Part shown: in pieces, positions 1 to 8,400 of the stretch
How positions within the stretch are numbered: the first letter of the stretch is position 1
Layout of the letters: each line of letters begins with the position of its first letter
Source of the DNA: Erodium maritimum
Lineage: Eukaryota > Streptophyta > Magnoliopsida > Geraniales > Geraniaceae
DNA: 64,000 nt
Direction: 5' to 3'
Assembly: GCA_963921825.1 (NCBI GenBank)
Contig: OY997594.1
Location: forward strand, 39,364,557 to 39,428,556
The notes under the pieces: generated by a model
Told to the model about the DNA's origin: nothing
What the model saw: only the letters and a program-made list of their open reading frames with translations
Database searches by the model: none
Program-made: the position numbers and the translations under genes

Positions 1-125
1 GGTTCGAGACTCATCAATAACCTACAGTAATGATACAGCGCCTCGGTGTGAGAATCTCACCACGGAGAGGGGTTAGGGTTGGTGCGCTGCGGCGCCATAC
101 GAACTAGGTTTCCCTATGTGAACGG

Positions 126-430
126 GTGTTCGAGGTTTCCCTCGCGTGAACGGGTTGAGGTTCCCTTCACGTGAGTGGGTTATTTGAGGTTTCCTTACGT
201 GATCGGGTTATTGGGGTATTGATAGGGTGAGCAATAGTGTTTGCTTAGTTGAGAGCGTGATCCCCGTCTTGAGGTTTCCCTACGTGATCGGGTAATTGGG
301 GTATTGAGGTTGTGAGCAATAGTGATTTACTGAATTGAGGACGTGTTTCCCGTGTCGAGGTTTATCTTACATGAGCGAGTACTTGAGGTGTTGATAGCGT
401 GAGCAGTGTGACGTTTGGGCACAGGTTTTG
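126..430 (+). repeat. Short degenerate tandem repeat, ~86 bp unit
   Basis: Units beginning GAGGTTT occur at 186, 271 and 357 (spacing 85 and 86 bp), each followed by an ACGTGATCGGGT-like segment and, further on, GTGAGCA(A/G)T(A/G)GTG. Shorter partial units precede them at about 126-185. No coding potential is seen. It lies upstream of the protease fragment of the scrambled gypsy element and is probably element leader or LTR material, although I could not match it to the other LTRs in the window. Confidence 0.6.
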
Positions 431-600
431 AGGTAGTGGTTTGCCCTGGTTAGATCGGTAAGTCTTTAGTGCGTTACTAGTATGCCATAATCGAACGGGT
501 GTCCGTGGAGGTGAGCATAACGCTCATCCCCTTTACTACTTTTCCCGCAAGGGACGAGTAGCGAACACTGGTTTGGTTGTGGAAAGTTATAAGTAAATGC
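430..600 (+). mobile_element. LTR-like fragment inside the scrambled element
   Basis: The segment ACTAGTATGCC, then GTCCGTGG, GGTGAGC, CGCTCA and CCCCTTTACTACTTTT parallels, in order, the promoter-distal part of the family A LTR (34690-34800 read on the minus strand) and the family C LTR near 5165-5230. It is followed directly by protease sequence rather than by a leader and gag, so it looks like an LTR piece misplaced by rearrangement. Similarity was judged by eye and is partial. Confidence 0.45.
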
Positions 601-619
601 ATAGAGGACCGTGTGAGGG

Positions 620-1055
620 TTGCACTAGACCTTACCAGAGTGACTAATGGAGTGGGTGTTCGGTCTCCGATTTGGGCGTCAGTTTTATTGGATACCGGGA
701 TGTCACACTCGTTTGTTCGTCGAGTTGTGCTGAAAGGTTGGGGCTGAGTTTAGAGCCGTTGAGTCCACCCCTGCGTCTGGACACGCCGGTTGGTGGTGGG
801 GCGGTGTTGACTAGGGCCTATCGTGCCTGCGGAGTTGGAGAAGCGAACCGATACAGGAGGTTCGAGAGAGGGCTCAAGAGCCCTGATGCTAGATCGAGTC
901 CTCACCCCGAGGATCGGGTATGTTTGGAGTTGGTAGGCACGACGACAGTAGTGGAGCGAGGTCTTAGAGAGACTGCGAGGATCCGTGAGGATCGACAACG
1001 ACTGAGCTTGTGCGTGTACCCGTGGGAAGGATACTTACGAAATGACAACCTTTAA
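620..1055 (+). pseudogene. Chimeric fragment: retropepsin piece followed by gag C-terminal piece
   Basis: An aspartic protease active-site stretch lies near 686-735 (LLDTG followed by SHSFVRRVV) and is frame-broken from the rest. The next part, AERLGLSLEPLSPPLRLDTP (about 728-786), is the usual retropepsin continuation of plant Ty3/gypsy elements. In the same frame the protein runs straight into EANRYRRFERGL and an ELVGTTTVVERGL segment, which belongs to the C-terminal part of gag and matches the gag remnant of family A at 40669-40480. In intact elements gag is upstream of protease, so this order is reversed. The 127-residue open frame (672-1055) is accidental: it reads the DTG site out of frame. 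No function is expected. Confidence 0.75.
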
Positions 1056-1497
1056 ACGTAATCTTGGTAATGGATTGGCTGGCGAAGTGCCAAGCCAATA
1101 CCGACTGTTACTGGCGACGAGCGATTTCAGGTGTTCTCGGATTCATAAATGCTTTAAGTACATCTCTTCCCAACAAGACCTGAATACGCGCTAGCGGCGA
1201 TGGATGGGACTACTCGAGGAGTACGACTTTGAGCTACACTACCATCCGGGTAAGGCGAACGGGGTTGCCGACGCACTGAGTAGGAAGTCGGTCCCGAGTC
1301 TTACTAGCATATCAGTCCGAGAGTGGGACATGATATGGGAACTGGGCACGCTCGGGTGGGAGCTAGAAGATGTTACTAGCGGCGTGGCCATGTACTTCTT
1401 GGTGACTCGGCCCACCCGGCTTGGCCGGGGGATAGAGGCAGCAGTCGGTGGATGTCGAGACGACGGAGATCCAGGAGAGAGTTGTCGGCGGTGTTGA
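1056..1497 (+). pseudogene. End of protease joined to RNase H tail and integrase linker
   Basis: At about 1069-1100 the residues MDWLAKCQANTD are the usual end of a gypsy retropepsin. Within about 30 bp the sequence becomes the end of RNase H and the connection to integrase: HKCFKYISSQQDL, an in-frame TAG, then WMGLLEEYDFELHYHPGKAN and VADALSRKSV (about 1150-1290). The whole reverse transcriptase and most of RNase H are therefore missing through a deletion. The open frame from 1204 continues to 1497 through the variable linker. This is a pseudogene fragment of the family C element. Confidence 0.8.
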
Positions 1498-1524
1498 AGC
1501 CGAGGGGTGGGATCGCCGTGCTAA

Positions 1525-1926
1525 TTGGGAGTTACTGTATCGTGGAGGTTTGTAGTGGAGCGGGATGCGGAGAGCGGTTGCAGAGTTAGTATCGCGGTGC
1601 CTCACTTGTCAAAATGTGAGAGCCGAACAACAGCGTCCCGCTGGATTAATGCAGCCACTGCGGGTTGCACAATGGAAATGGGGGCACGTCACGATGGGTT
1701 TCGTGAGCGAATAGCCGAGTTCGCCTACAACAACAATTTTCAGGCCAGTATCAAGATGGCACCATTCGGAGCGTTGTATGGTAGGCCGTGTCAGTCGCCC
1801 GTGTGCGGGGCGGAAGTGAGGAATGAGGGTTCATTGGGTCTAGAACTGGACCGAGAGACAGCTGAGTCAGTCGTGCCGAAGCGTGAGCGGTTGAAGACCG
1901 CGCAGAGTCAGCAGGAGCTATGCTGA
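1525..1926 (+). pseudogene. Integrase fragments with catalytic core deleted
   Basis: Around 1595-1690, in an alternative frame, residues SRCLTCQ and AEQQRP mark the second half of the HHCC zinc-binding domain, ending in WKWGHVTMGF at the start of the catalytic core. The sequence then jumps to EFAYNNNFQASIKMAPFGAL and YGRPCQSPVC (about 1720-1810), which lie beyond the third catalytic acid. All three DDE residues are therefore lost. The C-terminal ETAESV...RERLKTAQSQQ region is present and the frame stops at 1926. The nearest relative in the window is the family A integrase (minus strand, 37321-38564). Confidence 0.8.
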
Positions 1927-2073
1927 TAAACGGTGCCGACCTCTCGAGTCAGAAATCAGTGATCATGAATCCCTGGAGGTGAGTCTGAAAGGTGGACTAA
2001 TGCGTTTCAACCGCGGCGGAGGCGGGTTAGCCCCGCGGTGTAGCGGGCCTTTCGAGGTCTTGAGTACGTCTTT

Positions 2074-2271
2074 GAGTGGGCAGATGTCGAGGTAACGGGT
2101 GATGCCTCGTATGAGGAGAAACCGGTTTGGGAAACGGATCCACGAGAGCAGGTCCTGCGCGGAAAGGTTATCTACTTAGAACGGGTGCAGTGGCGGCACC
2201 ACGAGACTGAGTCGACTCGGGAACGCGAGGACGAGGTTCGCGCGAAGTACCCCGATTTGTTCAACTCCTGA
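2074..2271 (+). pseudogene. Gypsy chromodomain end of the pol polyprotein
   Basis: An open stretch of 65 codons without its own start ends with TGA at 2269-2271. It contains ASYEEKPV, DPREQVLRGK, VIYLERVQWRHHETES and AKYPDLFNS, the layout of the Tekay/Del-type chromodomain (family knowledge). It matches the family A copies at 36881-37201 and 46147-46479 (minus strand). In those copies the REQALRG segment and the final WERE...KYPNLF segment fall in different frames; here they are in one frame. It is separated from the upstream integrase by frame breaks near 1930-2070. Confidence 0.8.
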
Positions 2272-2305
2272 GGTGCGTTGTGTTAAATTTCGCGGACAAA
2301 ATTCC

Positions 2306-2320
2306 TTTAAGGGGGTAGAT
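2306..2320 (+). promoter_or_regulatory. Polypurine tract of family C element
   Basis: TTTAAGGGGGTAGAT lies directly before the LTR start TGTAATAACC at 2321. This is the plus-strand priming site of reverse transcription. The same 15 bases precede the family A LTR (minus strand, 36871-36885), which ties the two families together. Confidence 0.85.
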
Positions 2321-2892
2321 TGTAATAACCACTCCCGATCAACGCTAGTCAAATCTGCGAAAAACAGGAAAATATAAAATTTTTAAGCAGACACTTAAAT
2401 GAACCTAAATTTGACCCCAAGGGTCATACCGGACTTAGGTTGACTCCGATATCGACCAAAGTGAGTTCCGGGGGACTCAGGGCAACTTTCTGACCAATTT
2501 GGGAAATGTTTACTTTTCGCTGGAAAAGTCAACCGATCGACGTTTTGGTCCATTCTAGGACCGTTTCAGATCCAAAAAGCTTAGCCGTCGTCGCAGCGGT
2601 CTTAGTTGAGTCGTTTCCTTGTAGCCCGTGAAGTTTCGTAATTTCTTGGAAAAAGTGCCCATTCGGGACCGAGACGGCCGAATTTCGCGAATCTGACTGA
2701 AAAATATCTAGAAGATATTTTCCAAAAGGTGCGGGACCCATTTTGCCACATGTCAATTATGTGGTGGTGTTAGGTTTCTTGAACAAAACAAAAAGAAGAA
2801 TGAGTGGTACTTTGTAAATAAGAGAGTTTGGTTTGGTTTTTTTAAAACAAATTAAAGGGAAGTGAATTGGTGTGTTCGGCAATTCTCAAACA

Positions 2893-2962
2893 AAAGAAGA
2901 AGTGGAGAGATAGAGTGGAGAGAGGAAAGAAGAGAGAAGAAAGGGAGAAAAAGAGAAGAAGG
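2893..2962 (+). promoter_or_regulatory. GA-rich tract of family C LTR
   Basis: Nearly pure purine, dominated by GAGA and GAAG runs. The tract is kept at the same place in the other copies (21315-21385 plus strand; pyrimidine-rich complement at 15790-15860 and 45400-45484). GA/CT-rich leaders are common near plant LTR transcription starts; the promoter role is inferred. Confidence 0.5.
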
Positions 2963-3458
2963 GTTGTGGTTTTGTGACTTTTCTCGTCGATCAAACCGGT
3001 GGATCGTCTCAACGATCAAGGAATCGAGTTCACACCGTCATTCTCTACGGTGAGCACCTAACCGATTTTCGTTTTGTTAAGTTTGAAAGTTAGGGTTTGG
3101 GTTTAAATGGGTTAAATATGGATGAGTCGAGGTGTTGGGTTCGTTAGGAACGTTTTGGGGCGAAAAAGAACATTTTTCGTTGTGGCCGTGTGGGGCCCAC
3201 ATGCTCGGGTATCGGGTTTTCGTGTTCGGGTGGTTTAGGACGATCCCCAAGTCGTTAATTCACACCCGGAACGAATTTCGTAATTAAATTGTGAAAGTTG
3301 GAATTTACGGGTTTAGAAACTTTAAACGCGAATTAAATCGCTTGTAAGTCGGAATTCGATTCCGTCGATTGCATTGGAACCCTTGAATTATTCTAAGACC
3401 GTAGAAACGAAAACGGGAAATTTCGGAGCCCCGGAAGGGCGTTTTCAAAACCCGGGCA

Positions 3459-3548
3459 GATTCGCCATGTCGGGCGAATCGGGCTTTTCCGGGTCCAATA
3501 TCGACAATGTCTAGTAATTAGGGAGTTTGGGAGTGATCGACATTGTCG
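3459..3548 (+). repeat. Two conserved inverted repeats in family C LTR
   Basis: Hairpin 1: arms GATTCGCC (3459-3466) and GGCGAATC (3473-3480) with a 6-base loop. Hairpin 2: arms CGACAATGTC (3502-3511) and GACATTGTCG (3539-3548). Both recur in the solo LTR at 21992-22081 and, with single mismatches, in the minus-strand copies near 15084-15176 and 44690-44780. Confidence 0.75.
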
Positions 3549-3979
3549 GGGTTACTTTTGGGCGTCAAGTTTATTAAAATTCAGCTTATGCCTGCAAGCT
3601 TAAAAGCGTTTAAAATTGTGTTCTTTTAGATCGTGCTGCAGACAGAGGGAAAGGAAAGCTAGGCGAGTGACTGAGATCACGCCGGAGCTTGTTGGTTGGC
3701 TTTTGGAGAACACGCACGAGTTAGGGAAAAGTAGCCGGATCTCGGCCCTGACTAGGGAAAGTTAACAGTAGAAATGCATGTGACACTTAGTAGTGTCGTA
3801 GGAGTAGAGAACTTAGCGTTATTAGAATTACTGGAGGCATATGACCATGCCCGGAGGTTGATTGCGAACTTATCGAGATTAGGAGTACTAGAGGCATATG
3901 ACCATGCCCGGAGGTTGATTGTGAAACTGTTGGTATTAGGACTATTGGAGGCATTGGTTATATCGGAGGTTGATTGTGT

Positions 3980-4512
3980 ATTCTGTGTCTTGGGTGGCCA
4001 TGAGAGCCCGTGTTTTACTGTTGTGTCTTGGGTGGCCATGAGAGCCCGTACTTTACTGTTGTGTCTTGGGAGGCCATGAGTGGCCGTGGGGTTGTTGAAC
4101 CCGTGTCGTTACTGTTGGTGTGTCTTGGGTGGCCATGAGTGCCCGCGGGGTTGTTGAGCCCGTGAGTACTGTTGGAGTGTTTTGGGTGGCCATGAGTGCC
4201 CGTGGGGTTGTTGAGCCCGTGAGTTACTGTTGGTGTGTCTTGGGTGGCCATGAGTGTCTGTGGGGTTGTTGAGCCCGTGTTTTACTGTTGGTTTCTTGGG
4301 TGGCCATGAGTGCCCGTGGGGTTGTTGAGCCCGTGAGTTACTGTTGATGTGTCTTGGGTGGCCATGAGTGCCCGTGGGGTTGTTGAGCCCGTGAGTTATG
4401 GTTGGTCTGTCTTGGGAGGCCGTGAGTGCCCGTGGGATTGTTGAGTCCGTGTTTTACTGTTGGTGTCTTGGGTGGCCATGAGTGTCTGTGGAGTGTTGAA
4501 CCTGTGTTGTTG
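3980..4512 (+). repeat. LTR minisatellite, TGTCTTGGGTGGCCATGAG core
   Basis: About nine units, first ~40 bp and then ~60-65 bp long, each with the core named in the call, GCCCGTG, and usually GGGTTGTTGAGCCCGTG. The same block occurs in the other family C LTRs (22545-23130; minus-strand versions 14370-14600 and 44100-44290) with different copy numbers. Confidence 0.85.
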
Positions 4513-4596
4513 CTGTTTGTTGAACTTTTCTTGTGATTGTTATTGTGTTTGCCCGAGGTTAGTGACCCGACTGTGTGTCGGGAAGTGGTGTGGAAT

Positions 4597-4788
4597 TTGG
4601 CTGGCCTGACCGAGTTCGAGTCTCGGGAGGTTGCGAGCATCCTTTGGCTGGCCTGACCGAGTTCGAGTCTCGGGAGGTTGCGAGCATCCTTTGGCTGGCC
4701 TGACCGAGTTCGAGTCTCGGGAGGTTGCGAGCGTTCTTTGGCTAGCCTGACCGAGTTCGAGTCTCAGAAGGTTGTGAGCGTTTTTAGG
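4597..4788 (+). repeat. 47-bp tandem repeat, four units, in family C LTR
   Basis: Units start with CTGGCCTGACCGAGTTCGAG at 4601, 4648 and 4695, and with a one-base variant at 4742, giving an exact 47-bp period. The solo LTR at 20791-23945 has a single unit near 23315-23345. Confidence 0.88.
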
Positions 4789-5489
4789 CGATGGAAAGGG
4801 CAGCTCCCCTTCCGACTAGCTATCGGAAAAGTAGCTCGGTTTATCGCGAACAGGTCGACCGCCTAGAGCCTGACAGGGATCGGCAAAGCGCGTGGGGCAG
4901 GCTCGAGCCCAGCCGGTTAGCAACCGGCACTGAGCAGCTGACAGGAGTGCGATCCTTTGTGATCTTGTTTGGTGTGCGATCCTTTGTGATCTTGGGTGTC
5001 TTTGGAGGAGGTCGTCAATCGTTGTGTCGGGTCTACTTTACGTGTTCGAGTGTTGAGTCAGTTGAGGAGAGTAACTGTGGGTGTGTGTCAGTCGGAGTAC
5101 TTGAGTTGGGGATAGCGATCCCCGGTGTTGAGTTTGTGGTTGGTGTTACCGGCATTGTCTGCTAATTATGTCGTAGTCAGTCTGTTATCCGTGGTGGTGA
5201 GCGAACGCTCACCCCTAGCTGCTTTTCCTACAGGTACCGGTCGCAGGTTGGACTAGGTGAGCTTCTGAAGCTTGAAGAGCTTGGAGCGGGATTCTAGGTT
5301 TATTTTGAGTCTAGCGACGTATACCTTGCATTTTTTCCATTTGTTGGGACGTACCTTTAAGTTGTAAATTATTATTTTGATTAATTAAATGACGATTTTT
5401 AAAGTGTTGTTTCAAAACAGGTTTCAATTGTTTTATTATTTTAAACGTTCGCGTCCCGAGTTCGGTTTTACTGAAATTGGGGCGTGACA

Positions 5490-8400
5490 ATTGGGTTGGG
5501 TTCGCACGGTATGTGGGGTACTTTAATAGGCATATCTATGTGTACCCAGAACTAGATCCCCATTCGATTCCTTTCAAGGACCAATTTGTGATTGCTAGTG
5601 ATGTGTGACGTTCTACAGTATATCGAGATGAAACTACTTTGTTTGAAGCCCAACTGGCCAAAGATTGTATTCCCATAGTAGGTCAGGTACTTTAATAGGC
5701 ATATTGACCTGTACTTACAACTAGAGTCTCATTCGAGTCTTTTCAAGGGCTTTAAAAGACAATTTGTGGTTCCTAGTTATGTCTGACGTACTATAGTATA
5801 TCGAGATGAGACTACTTTTTTGGAAGCCCAAACAGCCTTAGATTGAGTTCCCACGGCAGGTGTGGTACTTTAATAGGCATATCTATGAGTGTCCACAATT
5901 AGAGGTCCATTCAAGTCGTTTTAGGGATAGAAAAAGACAACTTGTAATTCCTATTAGTTTCTGACCTACTATAGTATATGCAGAGAAGACAATTTTCTTG
6001 GAAGCCTAAACTGGCTCGAATCAATTTCGCACGGTAGGTGAGGTACTTTCATATGCATATGTACGTGTGGCCACTAGTAGAGCCTAATTTGAGACCTTTC
6101 AAGGACTCTAAAAGACAATTTGTGTCCCTAGTGATGTGAGAAGTACTATAGTATATCGAGATGAGACTACATTATTAGAAGCCCAAACTGTCTCGGATTG
6201 GGTTCCCAAGGTAGGTGGAGTACTTTAGTACGCATATCTACGAGTCCCCATAACTAGAGGCCTATTCGAATCCTTTGAGGGATTGGAAAAGACAATTTGT
6301 TATTCCTACTAATTTTTGACATACTATAGTTTTTCTAGACAAGAAATTTTTTTTGTAAGCCTAAATGGGCTCGGATTGGGTTCTCACAGTAGGTGGGGTA
6401 CTTTAATAGGCATATCTACGTGTACCTACAACTAGAGCCTCATTCAGATCCTTTCAAGGACTCTAAAAGGCAATTTTTGATTGTCACTAATGTGTGACGT
6501 ACTAAAGTATATCGATGTGAGCCTAATTTGTTCGAACCCCAAATAGTCTCGGATTGGATTCCCATGATAGGTGGGGTACTTGAATAGGAATATCTACAAG
6601 TATCCACAACTAAAGCCCCATTCGAGTTCTTTGAGGGATTGAAAAAGACAGGTATTAAAAGTCATTAAAAGACAATTTGTCATTCATACTAATTTCTTAC
6701 ATACTGTATAATATGTCTAGATATGACTATTTTATTGGAAGCTCAAACGGACTTGGATTGGGATTCCACGGAAGTGGGGTACTTTAATAGGTCTATCTAC
6801 GAGTGTCCACAGCTAAAGGCCAATTCAAGTGCTCTAAAGGACTCAAAAACACAATTTGTCATTCCTACTAATTTCTAACATACTATATAATATGTCTGGA
6901 TAAGACTATTTTGTTGGAAGCCTAAACGGGCTTAGATTGGGGTCACACGGTAGGTGGTGTACTTTAATAGGCATATCTATGTGTACCCACAACTAGATCC
7001 CCATTCGATTCCTTTCAAGGACTCTAAAAGACAATTTCTGATTGCTAGTGATGTGTGACGTTCTACAGTATATCGAGATGAAACTACTTTTTTGGAAGCC
7101 CAACTGGGCAAAGATTGGATTCTCTTAGCAGGTTAGGTACTTTAATAGGAATATTGACTTGTACCTACAACTAGAGTCCCATTCGAGTCTTTTCAAGGGC
7201 TCTATACGACAATTTGTGGTTCCTAGTTATGTCTGACGTACTATAGTATATCAAGATGAGACTACTTTTTTGGAAGCCCAAACAGCCTTAGATTGGGTTC
7301 CCACGGCAGGTGTGGTACTTTAATAGGCATATCTACGAGTGTCCACAATTAGAGGTCCATTCGAGTCGTTTTAGGGATAGAAAAAGACAACTTGTAATTC
7401 CTATTAGTTTCTGACCTACTATAGTATGTGCAGAGAAGACAATTTTCTTGGAAGCCCAAACGGGCTCGGATCAATTTCGCACGGTAGGTGGGGTACTTTA
7501 ATATGCATATCTACGTATGCCCACTAGTAGAGCCTAATTTGAGTCCTTTCAAGGACTCTAAAAGGCATTTTCTGTCCTTGGTGATGTGAGAAGTACTATA
7601 GTATATCGAGATGAGACTACAATATTAGAAGCCCAAACGGTCTCGGATTGGGTTCCCAAGGTAGGTGGAGTACTTTAATACGCATATCTACGAGTCCCCA
7701 CAACTAGAGGCCTATTCGAATCATTTGAGGGACTGAAAAGGACAATTTGTTATTCCTGCTAATTTTTTACATACTATAGTTTTTCTAGATAAGAATATTT
7801 TGTTGTAAGCCTAAACGGGCTCGGATTGGGTTCCCATAGTAGGTGGGGTACTTTAATAGGCATATCTACGTGTACCTACAACTAGAGACTCATTAAGATC
7901 CTTTCAAGGACTCTAAAAGGCAATTTGTGATTGTCACTAATGTGTGACGTACTAAAGTATATCGATGTGAGCCTAATTTCTTGGAACCCCAAATAGTCTC
8001 GGATTGGATTCCCATGGTAGGTGGGGTACTTGAATAGGAATATCTACAAGTATCCACAACTAAAGCCCCATTCGAGTCCTTTGAGGGATTGAAAAAGACA
8101 GGTATTAAAAGACATTAAAAGTCAATTTGTCATTCATACTAATTTCTTACATACTATATAATATGTCTAGATATGACTATTTTAGTGGAAGCTCAAACGG
8201 ACTTGGATTGGGATTCCACGGAAGTGGGGTACTTTAATAGGTCTATCTACGAGTGTCCACAACTAAAGGCCAATTCAAGTCCTCTGAAGGACTCAAAAAC
8301 ACAATTTGCCATTCCTACCAATTTCTAACATACTATATAATATGTCTAGATAAGACTATTTTGTTGGAAGCCCAAACGGGCTCAGATTGTGTTCCCACGG

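Larger units (their letters stand above)
1..5489 (+). mobile_element. Scrambled Ty3/gypsy chromovirus remnant (family C) with 3' LTR
   Basis: Left-truncated by the window edge. Reading left to right I see an LTR-like scrap (about 430-600), a protease piece, a gag C-terminal piece, the end of protease, the tail of RNase H, integrase scraps, a chromodomain ending in a stop at 2271, a polypurine tract, and a full-length LTR (2321-5489). Reverse transcriptase, the integrase core and the gag core are absent. The chromodomain-like tail with its SYEE and REQVLR motifs resembles Tekay/Del chromoviruses (family knowledge). The order of protease before gag is abnormal and shows internal rearrangement. 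The right flank (5490 on) is satellite DNA; the left flank is outside the window, so no target duplication can be checked. Confidence 0.85.
2321..5489 (+). repeat. Family C LTR (3' LTR), 3169 bp
   Basis: Starts TGTAATAACC and ends GGGGCGTGACA, giving canonical TG...CA ends. Three other copies occur: 13583-16395 (minus, solo), 20791-23945 (plus, solo) and 43254-45484 (minus, truncated). It contains a GA-rich tract, two conserved inverted repeats, and two tandem-repeat blocks (3980-4512 and 4597-4788). Short open frames inside it are artefacts of the tandem repeats. It abuts satellite DNA at 5490. Confidence 0.92.

Noticed and set aside
672..1055. A novel 127-residue gene
   Set aside because: It is an accidental frame through protease and gag fragments, with the DTG site read out of frame.
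3752..4640. Open frames over the family C LTR minisatellite (3752-4640, 22346-22878, 14166-14444)
   Set aside because: Their proteins are periodic translations of the tandem repeat (for example WVAMSARGVVEPVS), change with copy number and have no independent support.
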